Shown here in pieces: positions 22,931-31,759 of a DNA stretch of 63,706 nt (the first letter of the stretch is position 1; every line of letters starts with the position of its first letter). This DNA is from JAICSD01 sp035637115 (lineage in GTDB: Bacteria > Acidobacteriota > Vicinamibacteria > Vicinamibacterales > 2-12-FULL-66-21): NCBI GenBank assembly GCA_035637115.1, contig DASPXV010000245.1, positions 1 through 63,706 on the forward strand, read 5' to 3'. The position numbers and the translations under genes are program-made. The notes beneath the pieces were generated by a model. The model had not been told where the DNA came from, searched no databases, and saw only the letters and a list, made by a program, of their open reading frames with translations.

Positions 22931-25780
22931 TTAAAAATTCAGCCGCGCGCCGAGCCGAACGATCCGCGGGTTCATGACCTCGAGGATCTTGTCGAACCCT
23001 GTCGGTCCCGTCCGCCGCAGGTCGTACTGCTTGCCGAGCACGGTCGCGTTGTTGGTCAGGTTGAACACGTCCAGATCCGCCATCATCTTCAGGCGCCGCA
23101 CGTTGAACGCCTTTTCCACCCGCGCGTCAAACGAGCTGATGTTCGGCAGCCGGAAGTGCGTCACATCGGGCACGATGAGGACGCTCTTCAGGTTCGAGAG
23201 CGGATCGCCCGTCGCCACATTGCTCCGGAAGTAGGGGATCGCGTAGCCCTGGCGCAGGAGCCAGTTCGCACCGAAGTTCACGCCCCATGGCCCTTGGTAC
23301 ATTCCGTTCGCCACGACCTGGTAGCGCGGCAGCACCATATAGATGTTGCTCTTGCCGCTACCCCCCGTGCGTGTGACGACGACGCCGCCATCCTTGTTCG
23401 GCGAAGCGGGTCCCGGCGTCGGGTCTTCGAGCGCAGATGCGCTGTCAAAGTACTCACGGTGATCGTTCGTCGAGAACCCTAACCGCGCCATCCACCTGTT
23501 CGACAGGCGCTTCACGGCGCTCGCCTCGAGGCCGACGAAGCGCTGGTGATAGCCCTTCCGCTGTTCGTAGCTGCGGCCGCCGCCCGCCGGGATCGCATCC
23601 GCGTTGATCGCGTAGAAGGGCGTGCTGAAGGTGCCGATTGGATCGGCGCTGCCAGTAAACGTGCCGGTCTGCGTATAGTTCGCCGACGTCACGCCGATGC
23701 GCGGACTCCAGTCGAAGTGATTGAAGTACCGATATGTGAACGTCGCGCTGACACCGAAATTCGGCGCCAGCTCGTGATCCATGCCGAACATCGCTTCCTG
23801 CGTTCGCGGCGTCGAGTACTTCCCGATCTGGTTGATCGTCGTCAGCCGCGTCGGGTTCAGCGGATCGAACCCGTAGTAGCCGATGTTGCCCAGACCGAAC
23901 AGGATCTCGCTCGGGTCCGCGATCTTGTTGCCGTTCGTGTCGATCGCGTAGTAATAAATCGCCGAGTACTGGATGGCCGAGATCGTGCCCGCCTGTGTGG
24001 CGTTGAGCTGCGACGCGAACGTCGAGTAGCTGGCGCGCGCGATCGTCTTGCGGTTCGCGTCGAGCGCGTAGGTGAGTCCGAGACGCGGTGAAAATGCCTT
24101 CCAGACGACCGCGTCGTCTGCCGGCGTCGCCGTGAGCGGCGGAAGCAGGCTCGGAAGCACCGAGCTGCCTTTTACCGACGCGGCACCGAGTGACGCCGCC
24201 TGATGGTCCCAGCGCACGCCAAGATTCAGCGTCGCCCGGTTCATCGTCCATGTGTCGCCGCCGTACGCGCTCGTGTAAACGGCGTCGGTCAGGAAGTGTC
24301 CCGGCCGCGTAATCTTCGCGATCAAGTCCGGGTAGCCGTTGTGGATCGTGATCACGCCGTTGCCCGGATAGACGTCGCTCGAATCGACCGAGGCCTTGCG
24401 CCAGCCGAAGCCGAACTTCAGCTCGTGATGGCCGCGGAACGAGTTCGCATCGACGGAGAAATTGTTCTGCGGACGATTGGTCTTGTAGGTGTCCGCCGAT
24501 CCGCGCGTCACGCCACCGTCGTCAACATACATCTGCGTGTCGGGACCGCCGCGCGCGGCGAGCTGGAACCCTCCGTCGACGTGCGAGGCACGCGCCGCGA
24601 GGAACAGGTTGTTGCCGATCACGAAGTTCCCCTCACCCTTGTTCAACGTGGTCGGGCCCTTCTGGTTGTACGACGACTCGTCGGCAACCGTCGGGCCGAC
24701 GCCGCGTCCAAACTTCTGTTTGTTACCGCGGAAGAAGGTGTAGTTGGCGCGGAAGCCCTTGGCGATTTCGCCGTTCGCTTTGAACGAGGAGTCCTTCAAC
24801 TCGGTGCGGTCGTGCGTGCCGCCGAGCGTGATCAGGTCCACGTGCGTCTTGCCGAGCGCGCCCCAGCCCCAGAGGCGGTTCTTGAGGATCGGGCCGCCAA
24901 GCTCGAAGCCGTAGTCTTTGTACTGGTGCATGCGATTGCCCTTGCCGGAGGTGCCGCCGATGGTCGCGGCGAGGTCCTTCGACAGGTTGTTCGACTGCAG
25001 ATCCTCGTTCTCGAAGTAGATGCGCGTGCTGCCATGCGGCGTGTTCGTGCCGCTCTTGAGCACCATGTTCAGCTGCACGCCCGGTGTCGGGCTCGTCACG
25101 TCGGCGCCGCCGGTCGTGACCTGCATGTCCTGGAACATGTCGAAATCGTAGTAGGTCGGCGTCGAACCGAGCGCGGCCATGTCGGTAATCGCGATGCCGT
25201 CCATGTTCCACGTGTTCTCGCCGCCGCTCGCCCCCTTCGCCTGGTATGCGGACTGCTGACCGGATTCCGCACCGCCAACGTTCACGCGATCGACGATGAC
25301 GCCGGGCACGGTCTGCAGCACGACCCACGGGTCGCGCGAGGACGGAATGTTCTGGAGCTCCTCGACGCTGACGTTCGTCGATGTGCCCATCTTCTTGGTG
25401 TCGACGACGGGGGACTCGCTGGTGACCTGCACCTGCGTGGAGACGCCTGCGACCGACATGGAAATCTTGAGGGGCACGCTCCCGCCCGTGGCGACGGCGA
25501 TGTTCTTATTGAGGTAATCGCTGAAGCCGGAAAGCTTCGCGCTCACCGTGTAGTTGCCCGGCGGCAGGTTGAGGAAGTGCACCTCGCCGGTGGAGTCGGT
25601 AACCGCGCTCTGCTTCTGCGGTCCCGAAATGTCGACGGTGACACCCGGAAGAACGGCGCCCGTGCTGTCCAACACCGAAGCGTCGATACGCCCCGTGGAG
25701 AGCTGCGCCGCTGATGGTGCTGCGAATGCCGCGAGCAATGCGGCAGCCAACATCACCATTCTTGCCATTCGAAAACTCAT
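22931..25780 (-). CDS. TonB-dependent receptor with carboxypeptidase-regulatory domain (Oar-like)
   Basis: 949 residues. It has a signal peptide ending SAAQ (about 26) and a CarboxypepD_reg-like domain (about 30-115: GRIDASVLDSTGAVLPGVTV). A plug domain (about 125-260, with VEELQNIPSSRDPWVVLQTV) and a long beta barrel ending in GARLNF follow. An outer-membrane transporter energised by TonB is expected; the substrate is unknown. The Oar-like architecture is expanded in acidobacteria. ATG 25780 is chosen because a strong SD (GGGAGG) lies 6 nt upstream; another ATG two codons earlier has poor spacing. The transcript ends at the hairpin at 22783-22814. Confidence 0.93.
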   Translation of the reverse strand: MSFRMARMVMLAAALLAAFAAPSAAQLSTGRIDASVLDSTGAVLPGVTVDISGPQKQSAVTDSTGEVHFLNLPPGNYTVSAKLSGFSDYLNKNIAVATGGSVPLKISMSVAGVSTQVQVTSESPVVDTKKMGTSTNVSVEELQNIPSSRDPWVVLQTVPGVIVDRVNVGGAESGQQSAYQAKGASGGENTWNMDGIAITDMAALGSTPTYYDFDMFQDMQVTTGGADVTSPTPGVQLNMVLKSGTNTPHGSTRIYFENEDLQSNNLSKDLAATIGGTSGKGNRMHQYKDYGFELGGPILKNRLWGWGALGKTHVDLITLGGTHDRTELKDSSFKANGEIAKGFRANYTFFRGNKQKFGRGVGPTVADESSYNQKGPTTLNKGEGNFVIGNNLFLAARASHVDGGFQLAARGGPDTQMYVDDGGVTRGSADTYKTNRPQNNFSVDANSFRGHHELKFGFGWRKASVDSSDVYPGNGVITIHNGYPDLIAKITRPGHFLTDAVYTSAYGGDTWTMNRATLNLGVRWDHQAASLGAASVKGSSVLPSLLPPLTATPADDAVVWKAFSPRLGLTYALDANRKTIARASYSTFASQLNATQAGTISAIQYSAIYYYAIDTNGNKIADPSEILFGLGNIGYYGFDPLNPTRLTTINQIGKYSTPRTQEAMFGMDHELAPNFGVSATFTYRYFNHFDWSPRIGVTSANYTQTGTFTGSADPIGTFSTPFYAINADAIPAGGGRSYEQRKGYHQRFVGLEASAVKRLSNRWMARLGFSTNDHREYFDSASALEDPTPGPASPNKDGGVVVTRTGGSGKSNIYMVLPRYQVVANGMYQGPWGVNFGANWLLRQGYAIPYFRSNVATGDPLSNLKSVLIVPDVTHFRLPNISSFDARVEKAFNVRRLKMMADLDVFNLTNNATVLGKQYDLRRTGPTGFDKILEVMNPRIVRLGARLNF

Positions 25781-25904
25781 CTCCATCCTCCCAGACAGAT
25801 ACCGGAGTCGAATCGCGCGTTCGGACCGTGTACGAAACCGAACGCTACACTATGGCGGGAAGACGGACGTTATTGCAAGGTGGCGCGAACCAGCTCGGCT
25901 GTGG

Positions 25905-26180
25905 CTATTTGGCAAACCGATCGAAGATGTCGATCAGCTCCGACAGGCCCTGGGCGCGGTCCGGCTCCCCCTTGGCGATGGCGTCGGGAACGCACTTTTC
26001 AACATGGAAGCGGAAGACGGCGAGGCTGATCCGATTCAGCGCGGCCTCCGCGGCGGCGAGCTGCTGCAGGATTTCGACGCAGAGACGGGGCTCCTGCACC
26101 ATGCGACGGATGCCGCGGACCTGGCCTTCGATCCGATTGAGCCGCGTGACAATGGCCTGCTGCTGCGCCTCGTCCAACAT
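25905..26180 (-). CDS. CsoR/FrmR-family metal-sensing repressor
   Basis: 91 residues from MLDEAQQQAIV. All-helical DUF156 protein with the family core LNRIEGQVRGIRRM. C34 (RLCVEIL), H59 and C63 (FHVEKC) reproduce the C-H-C ligand set of copper-sensing CsoR rather than the formaldehyde sensor FrmR. As a tetramer it would bind promoter DNA and release on Cu(I). An upstream in-frame ATG would add a Cys-containing tail; the internal ATG with SD GAAGAGGGG is preferred. No copper transporter gene is next to it, so its target is unknown. It diverges from the FadR-like gene and shares that promoter region. Confidence 0.88.
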   Translation of the reverse strand: MLDEAQQQAIVTRLNRIEGQVRGIRRMVQEPRLCVEILQQLAAAEAALNRISLAVFRFHVEKCVPDAIAKGEPDRAQGLSELIDIFDRFAK

Positions 26181-26222
26181 GGGCCCCTCTTCAGCTGGAT
26201 GGTTGCGGCCACTATCACACAG

Positions 26223-26260
26223 TTGACATGGGGGCGCCTGCTGAATGAACATTCATTCAG
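26223..26260 (+). promoter_or_regulatory. Promoter with FadR-type operator
   Basis: A perfect -35 TTGACA (26223-26228). The palindrome 26241-26260, CTGAATGA-ACAT-TCATTCAG, has 8-bp perfect arms and covers the -10/start region of the TetR-family gene. It closely matches the Bacillus subtilis FadR operator as I recall it (TGAATGA-N4-TCATTCA). Autoregulation and relief by acyl-CoA are inferred. Confidence 0.75.
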
Positions 26261-26886
26261 TGGCAACCGTCGCCCCCATCCGGAACGCCGACATCGCCCG
26301 CGCGGGCAAGCGCGACGCGATCCTGCGCGCCGCCACTGACATCTTCGCAGCGCGCGGCTTCTTCAACGCGCAGGTGGCGGACGTGGCGCGCGCCGCCGGT
26401 GTCGCGGCCGGCACCGTCTATCTGTATTTCCGCAGCAAGGACGACCTCCTCGTCTCGATCTTTGAAAAGACAATGCGCGAGGCCATCGACGACGGGCGCG
26501 CCTGCGTGGCGCCGCTGCGGGATCCGGTCGAGCAGCTGCGCGCCATCGCGCGCGTGCATCTGGATCGCATGGGCCGCGACCGCAGCCTCGCCGTCGTCTT
26601 CCAGGTCGAACTGCGGCAGTCCACGAAGTTCATGGAGCGCTTCTCGTCGACGCTGCTGCGCGAATACCTGGGCATCATCCGCGCGCTCGTCGTCGAGGGG
26701 CAGAAGACAGGCGCGTTCCGCAAGGACCTGAACGCGACGCTCGTCGCGAAGCTGTTCTTCGGTGGTCTCGACGAGATGGCGACGAACTGGGTCCTGAGCC
26801 GGCGCAGGTATTCCCTCGCGTCCGAGGCGGACGCCATCGTCGATGTCTTTGTCGGCGGGCTTCGTGTGCCGAAGAGGCGTTCATGA
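26245..26886 (+). CDS. fadR: TetR-family regulator, FadR-like
   Basis: 213 residues if started at ATG 26245; GTG 26260 is an alternative that would keep the operator out of the coding region. The N-terminal TetR HTH has KRDAILRAATDIFAARGFFN and VADVARAAGVAAGTVYLYFR. The C-terminal ligand domain resembles that of FadR/YsiA-type repressors (ILRAATDIF..GTVYLYFRSKDDLLVSIFE). Such repressors sense long-chain acyl-CoA and control beta-oxidation. The first structural gene starts inside its stop codon (ATGA overlap), and the following genes are all fatty-acid degradation enzymes, which supports the assignment. Confidence 0.88.
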   Translation: MNIHSVATVAPIRNADIARAGKRDAILRAATDIFAARGFFNAQVADVARAAGVAAGTVYLYFRSKDDLLVSIFEKTMREAIDDGRACVAPLRDPVEQLRAIARVHLDRMGRDRSLAVVFQVELRQSTKFMERFSSTLLREYLGIIRALVVEGQKTGAFRKDLNATLVAKLFFGGLDEMATNWVLSRRRYSLASEADAIVDVFVGGLRVPKRRS

Positions 26887-29198
26887 GATTTCGCAAGGCA
26901 GCAGTCCTCGGCGCGGGCGTCATGGGCGCGCAGATCGCCGCGCATTTCGCCAATGCCGGCGTTCGCGTCCGGCTGCTCGACGTATCGCGCGATGCGGCGC
27001 GCGAGGGACTCGAGCGCGCGAAGCGGCTGAAGCCCGACCCGTTCTTCACTCCGGATGCGGCGGCACTGATCGAGACCGGCGGATTCGACGAGGATCTCGC
27101 GTCGATTGCCGACGCGGACTGGATCCTCGAGGCGATCGTCGAGCGTCTCGATGCGAAGCAGGCGCTGATGGCGCGCGTGGACGGCGTCCGTCGCACCGAC
27201 GCCGTCGTCAGTTCGAACACCTCGGGCATTCCGATCGCGTCAATCGCGGAGGGACGTTCGGAGAGCTTCCGCCGTCACTGGCTCGGTACGCACTTCTTCA
27301 ATCCGCCTCGTTACCTGCATCTGCTGGAGATCATCCCGACCGCTGACACCGATCCCGCCGTCGTTCGCGCGATCACCGAGTTCGGGGACGTGCGGCTGGG
27401 AAAAGGGGTCGTGCTCGCGAAGGACGTGCCGGGGTTCATCGCGAATCGGATCGGCATGTTCAGCCTGATGCAGGTATTCAGGGCGCTGGAGTCCGGCGAG
27501 TACACGATCGAAGAGGTCGATGCGATGACGGGCCCGGCGATCGGCCGGCCGAAGAGCGCGACGTTCCGGACTGTTGATATCGCGGGCGTTGACGTCCTCG
27601 CGCACGTTGCGCGCACGCTCGGTTTCGAGCTGCCTGGATACGTCACGGAAATGGTGACCCGCGGCATGACCGGCGCGAAGGCCGGCCGCGGGTTCTATAA
27701 GAAGGATGGCGACCAGATCCTGACGCTGGATCCGAAAACGCTCGAGTACCGCGCGAAGCAGTCTGCGAAGCTGGGTTCGATAGAAGCCGCCCGTCCGATC
27801 GAGTCGGTGAGGGAACGGACAAAAGTTCTCTACGAGAGCAAGGACAAGGTCGGCACGTTCCTTCGTGCCACGCTCGGTCCGACGATCGAATACGCGCGCA
27901 AGGTGGCCGATGAGATCGCGTACTCGCAGGAAGATATCGACAAGGCGATGCGCTGGGGCTTCGGCTGGGAGCTGGGTCCATTCGAGACGGCAGCGGCACT
28001 GCAGCCCGCTGCCGCTGACAATTCCCAAACGCCAATTCCCAACTCCCAAACGCCAATCCCCAACCCCCAAACGCCAATTCCCAACTCCCAACCGCCAATT
28101 CCCAACTCCCAACCGCCAATTGCCAACTCCCAACCGCCAATTCCCAACCTCCAAGCGCCAATTTCCAACCTCCAAACGCCAATTCCCAACCTCCAACCGC
28201 CAATTCCCAACCTCCAACCGCCAATTCCCAAGCCCCGCGTTGTCAGGCGCAACAGCGGCGCGTCTCTCCTTGACATCGGCGACGGCGTCCTGCAGATCGA
28301 GTTCCACTCGAAGATGAACGCGATCGGCGGCGACACGATCCAGATGCTCCAGGCGGGGGTAAAGGAAGCGTCGCAGAACTTTGCGGCTGTCGTCGTTGCT
28401 AACGACGCCGTCAATTTCTCCGCCGGCGCCAACCTGATGCTGCTCCTGCTCGAAGCGCAGGAAGGCAACTGGGAGGACGTGGACATGATGGTCCGCGGGT
28501 TCCAGGGAGCGACGATGGCGCTGAAGCACGCGGACGTGCCGGTCGTCGTCGCCCCCGCCGGCCTTGCGCTTGGCGGCGGCTGCGAGATCGCGCTGCACGC
28601 GGCGCGCGTCCAGGCGGCGGCGGAAACCTACATCGGTCTCGTCGAGGTTGGCGTGGGACTGATTCCGGCAGGCGGCGGCACGAAAGAGATGCTCGCGCGT
28701 GCCATGGAGACGGCACCCGCGGGCTCAGATCCGCTGCCCTACGTTCAGCGCGTCTTCGAGACGATCGGCTTCGCCAAAGTTGCGACGAGCGGTCCCGACG
28801 CAAAGCGGATCGGATACTTCCGCGACGGCGACGAGATCACGATGAACCGCGACCGGCTGCTCGCGGACGCGAAGGCACAGGCGCTGACGCTCGCGCGCGA
28901 CTACACGCCCGCGCAGCCGCGATCCGTGATTCGCGTCGGCGGCGAGAGCGTGCTCGCGGCGCTCAAGCTCGGCGTCCACCTCGCGTGGCGCGCGGGACGC
29001 ATCAGCGATCACGATGCCGTCATCGGCCGGAAGCTCGCGTGGATTCTTTCGGGCGGCAACCTCGCGCACGCGGGGACGGTGACCGAGCAGCAGCTGCTCG
29101 ACCTGGAGCGCGAAGCGTTCGTGAGTCTATGCGGCGAGCGCAAGACGCAGGAGCGCATCGCTCACACGCTGAAGACCGGCAAGCCGCTGAGGAATTGA
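26883..29198 (+). CDS. fadN: 3-hydroxyacyl-CoA dehydrogenase / enoyl-CoA hydratase, FadN-type
   Basis: 771 residues. The N-terminal 3-hydroxyacyl-CoA dehydrogenase (about 1-370) has the NAD fold GAGVMGAQIAAHFANAG and the catalytic His in GTHFFNPPRYLH. The C-terminal crotonase-type domain (about 455-700) has both hydratase glutamates (GGGCEIALH and GLVEVGVGL) and the oxyanion segment IPAGGGT. The order dehydrogenase-then-hydratase matches Bacillus FadN, not FadB/FadJ. Residues about 380-451 are a Pro/Asn/Gln/Ser linker of ten 7-residue repeats (PIPNSQT/PIPNLQP), encoded by a tandem DNA repeat. It catalyses the two central steps of beta-oxidation. The start overlaps the fadR stop (ATGA). Confidence 0.92.
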   Translation: MRFRKAAVLGAGVMGAQIAAHFANAGVRVRLLDVSRDAAREGLERAKRLKPDPFFTPDAAALIETGGFDEDLASIADADWILEAIVERLDAKQALMARVDGVRRTDAVVSSNTSGIPIASIAEGRSESFRRHWLGTHFFNPPRYLHLLEIIPTADTDPAVVRAITEFGDVRLGKGVVLAKDVPGFIANRIGMFSLMQVFRALESGEYTIEEVDAMTGPAIGRPKSATFRTVDIAGVDVLAHVARTLGFELPGYVTEMVTRGMTGAKAGRGFYKKDGDQILTLDPKTLEYRAKQSAKLGSIEAARPIESVRERTKVLYESKDKVGTFLRATLGPTIEYARKVADEIAYSQEDIDKAMRWGFGWELGPFETAAALQPAAADNSQTPIPNSQTPIPNPQTPIPNSQPPIPNSQPPIANSQPPIPNLQAPISNLQTPIPNLQPPIPNLQPPIPKPRVVRRNSGASLLDIGDGVLQIEFHSKMNAIGGDTIQMLQAGVKEASQNFAAVVVANDAVNFSAGANLMLLLLEAQEGNWEDVDMMVRGFQGATMALKHADVPVVVAPAGLALGGGCEIALHAARVQAAAETYIGLVEVGVGLIPAGGGTKEMLARAMETAPAGSDPLPYVQRVFETIGFAKVATSGPDAKRIGYFRDGDEITMNRDRLLADAKAQALTLARDYTPAQPRSVIRVGGESVLAALKLGVHLAWRAGRISDHDAVIGRKLAWILSGGNLAHAGTVTEQQLLDLEREAFVSLCGERKTQERIAHTLKTGKPLRN
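28021..28235. repeat. 21-bp repeat of three 7-mers, translated as a protein linker
   Basis: About ten units, each made of CCAATTC + CCAACTC + CCAAACG-type heptamers. Because 21 is a multiple of 3 the frame stays open. The same 7-mer words recur outside genes at 22824, 31704 and 43540. Confidence 0.9.
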
Positions 29199-29199
29199 G

Positions 29200-29955
29200 A
29201 TGCGCGCGTTCGATGCAGGCGCGGGCCAGCCGGTGATCGTCATTCCCGGCCTGCAGGGGCGGTGGGAGTGGATGTGGCCATCGCTCGTGGCGCTGTCGCG
29301 GAAGTGCCGCGCGATCAGTTATTCGCTCGGCCACGCGGTGACGCTCGACGATCTCGTCGCGCAGCTCGATCGAGTGCTTGACGAGCGGGAGATCGCGTCG
29401 GCGGCGATTTGCGGCGTGTCGTTCGGAGGTGTCGTCGCGCTGCGCTACGCAGCGGCGCGGCCGCGGCGGACGAAGGCATTGGTACTCGTGAGCGCACCGT
29501 CGCCGTCGTGGCGTCCATCGGCCCGGCAGGCGAACTACCTCGCCAACCCATGGCTGTCGACGCCCGCATTCGTCGCGACATCGCCGATGCGGATGTGGCC
29601 GGAAATCTGCGCGGCGATCCCGTCCGCCGTGGCGCGCACGAGGTTCGCAGTAACGCACGCGGCGCGGATCGCGATGCATCCGATCGTGCCGGCCGGTATG
29701 GCGGCGCGAATCGCGCTGATGAACGGGCGCGACTTTCGCGCCGATTGCGCGCGTGTGCAAGCGCCGACGCTGGTGATGACCGGCGAGGACGAGCTCGATC
29801 TGGTCGTTCCTCCTTCGGCGACGCGCGAGTACACGCAGTTGATTCGCAGCGCGCGATACGAACTGTTCGAAAAGACCGGGCACATCGGACTCATTACGCA
29901 GCCCGACCGATTTGCAGACGTGGTGAGCGGTTTCCTCAATGCCAACTGTCCATGA
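29200..29955 (+). CDS. Alpha/beta hydrolase
   Basis: 251 residues of alpha/beta-hydrolase fold. The nucleophile elbow GVSFGG (Ser about 72), the acid in TGEDELDLVV and the His in KTGHIGL make a plausible triad. GLQGRWEWMW near the start fits the oxyanion loop region. It starts 1 bp after fadN and overlaps the next hydrolase gene by 17 bp, so it is part of the fad operon. A thioesterase- or ester-opening role for unusual acyl substrates would fit, but no substrate can be read from sequence. Confidence 0.85.
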   Translation: MRAFDAGAGQPVIVIPGLQGRWEWMWPSLVALSRKCRAISYSLGHAVTLDDLVAQLDRVLDEREIASAAICGVSFGGVVALRYAAARPRRTKALVLVSAPSPSWRPSARQANYLANPWLSTPAFVATSPMRMWPEICAAIPSAVARTRFAVTHAARIAMHPIVPAGMAARIALMNGRDFRADCARVQAPTLVMTGEDELDLVVPPSATREYTQLIRSARYELFEKTGHIGLITQPDRFADVVSGFLNANCP

Positions 29956-30571
29956 TCTAACTGGCCCGGCGGGAAAACTGGAGGCGCTCGTCGACGAGCC
30001 GGCGGGCACGCCGCGCGCGGCGGCCGTCTTCGCGCATCCGCTCCCGACGCATGGCGGGACGATGCACACGAAAGCGGTGTTCCAGGGCACGAAAGGACTC
30101 GTTCGCGCCGGTTGTGCGGTGCTGCGCTTCAACTTCCGCGGCGTGGGACAGAGCGACGGAAAGTTCGATGCCGGAGCCGGGGAAATGGGGGACTTCACCG
30201 CAGCGCTCGACTACATGGCGGCGAAGTACCCGAAGCTGCCGCTGTGGGCCGCGGGCTTCTCGTTCGGCGCGTGGATTGCGCTCGAGACTGGCGCGGTCGA
30301 CCCGCGCGTCACAGCACTCATCGGCATCGCCCCTCCGGTCACAAAAATGGGCTACGACTTTACAAGTACCCGCGTCAGCACGAAGCCGAAGTTCTTCGTG
30401 CAGGGGGAATCGGACGACATCTGCCCGCTGCAGGACATGTGGAAGTTCTACGGCGCGCTGCCCGAGCCGAAGGAGCTTGTCGTGATCGACATGGCGGACC
30501 ACCTCTTCGACGGCCACACCACTGAGGTCGGCGAAGCACTCGAGGATCTGTTGAAGGATTTTCATGGCTGA
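29939..30571 (+). CDS. Alpha/beta hydrolase (dienelactone-hydrolase-like)
   Basis: 210 residues, compact alpha/beta hydrolase. It shows FAHPLPTHGGTMHTK near the oxyanion hole, LRFNFRGVGQSDG, the nucleophile elbow GFSFGAW (Ser about 104), the acid in QGESDDICPL and the His in MADHLFDGH. This small type is widespread next to lipid-metabolism genes. It overlaps both neighbours (17 bp upstream, 8 bp into thiolase) and so is translationally coupled within the fad operon. Confidence 0.85.
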   Translation: MPTVHDLTGPAGKLEALVDEPAGTPRAAAVFAHPLPTHGGTMHTKAVFQGTKGLVRAGCAVLRFNFRGVGQSDGKFDAGAGEMGDFTAALDYMAAKYPKLPLWAAGFSFGAWIALETGAVDPRVTALIGIAPPVTKMGYDFTSTRVSTKPKFFVQGESDDICPLQDMWKFYGALPEPKELVVIDMADHLFDGHTTEVGEALEDLLKDFHG

Positions 30572-31691
30572 TGCATTCATCGTTTCCGCCGTCCGAACGC
30601 CGATCGGCAAGGCGCCGAACGGCGCGCTGCGCTACACGCGTCCCGACGAAATGGGCGCGACCGTGATCAAAGAAGCACTCGCGCGCGTGCAGGGACTCGA
30701 TCCCGCAGAAGTCGAGGACGTGATCCTCGGGTGCGCGATGCCGGAAGCGGAACAGGGACTCAACGTCGCGCGCATCGCGAGCCTGCGCGCGGGAGTACCG
30801 GTCAGCGCGTCCGCAGTGACCGTCAATCGTTTCTGCTCGTCAGGACTGCAGGCGATCGCATACGGCGCGGACCGCATCAGGACCGGCGCCGCGCACGTCG
30901 TCGTCGCTGGCGGTACCGAGTCCATGAGCCTTGTTCCGATGGGGGGCAACAAGGTGGCGCCGAATCCCGCGCTCGTCGACAGCTACCCGGACGTGTACCT
31001 GACGACCGGCCTCGTGGCGGAAAACCACGTGCGCGACTACGGCATCTCCCGGGAAGAGCAGGACGCTTTCGCGCTGCGCAGCCATCAGCGGGCGATCGCC
31101 GCGATCGATGAGGGCAGGTTCCGCGACGAGACCGTCGCGCTGCCCGCGCTGGCGATTGACGAAGGTCCGCGCCGCGATACGTCGATCGACGCGCTCGGAA
31201 AGCTCAGGCCCGCATTTCACGCCAAGGGCACGGTTACGGCGGGCAATTCGTCGCAGATGAGCGACGGCGCGTCGGCGGTGGTCGTGATGAGCGGCGAGCG
31301 CGTGAAGCAGCTCGGCGTCACACCGCTCGGACGCTTCGTCGGCTTCGCGACGGCCGGGGTGGAGCCCGAACGCTTCGGCATAGGACCGGTACCCGCCGTG
31401 CGCAAGGTCCTGAAGCAGACGGGGCTCACGCTCGAACAGATCGATCTCGTCGAACTGAACGAAGCGTTCGCCGCGCAGGTCATCGCCTGTCTCAGGGAGC
31501 TGCCGATCGATCTCGATCGACTGAACGTCAATGGCGGCGCGGTGGCGCTCGGGCATCCGCTTGGATGCACGGGATCGAAGCTGACGGCGACGCTGCTTTA
31601 CGAGATGCGGCGGCGCAACGCGCGCTACGGACTCGTCACGATGTGTGTGGGCGGCGGAATGGGCGCTGCTGGAATCTTTGAAAGGTCCTAA
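30564..31691 (+). CDS. fadA: Acetyl-CoA C-acyltransferase (3-ketoacyl-CoA thiolase)
   Basis: 375 residues, complete thiolase. The acyl-accepting Cys is in VNRFCSSGLQA (about 91), the His in GGAVALGHPLGCTGSK and the second Cys in CVGGGMGAAGIFE. The N-terminus IVSAVRTPIGK is standard. It performs the final thiolytic step of beta-oxidation. The fadN-(two hydrolases)-fadA-fadE order parallels Bacillus fadNAE. Its stop is followed at once by a TTGGGAA heptamer array leading to fadE. Confidence 0.94.
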   Translation: MADAFIVSAVRTPIGKAPNGALRYTRPDEMGATVIKEALARVQGLDPAEVEDVILGCAMPEAEQGLNVARIASLRAGVPVSASAVTVNRFCSSGLQAIAYGADRIRTGAAHVVVAGGTESMSLVPMGGNKVAPNPALVDSYPDVYLTTGLVAENHVRDYGISREEQDAFALRSHQRAIAAIDEGRFRDETVALPALAIDEGPRRDTSIDALGKLRPAFHAKGTVTAGNSSQMSDGASAVVVMSGERVKQLGVTPLGRFVGFATAGVEPERFGIGPVPAVRKVLKQTGLTLEQIDLVELNEAFAAQVIACLRELPIDLDRLNVNGGAVALGHPLGCTGSKLTATLLYEMRRRNARYGLVTMCVGGGMGAAGIFERS

Positions 31692-31703
31692 CTCCCGAGA
31701 AGT

Positions 31704-31755
31704 TTGGGAATTGGGAATTGGGAATTGGGAATTGGGAGTTGGGAGTTGGGAGTTT
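31704..31755. repeat. 7-mer tandem array (TTGGGAA/TTGGGAG) before fadE
   Basis: Four TTGGGAA then three TTGGGAG units fill the gap between fadA and fadE. The last GGGAG lies 7 nt before the fadE ATG and can act as its Shine-Dalgarno. Confidence 0.85.
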
Positions 31756-31759
31756 TCAC

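Noticed and set aside
24203..25714. Long antisense frame opposite the TonB receptor
   Set aside because: Shadow of the receptor's codon pattern; no SD, signal or recognisable motif.
28021..28235. CRISPR or minisatellite with spacers
   Set aside because: Units are contiguous 7-mers without spacers, and the frame is open through a conserved two-domain enzyme.
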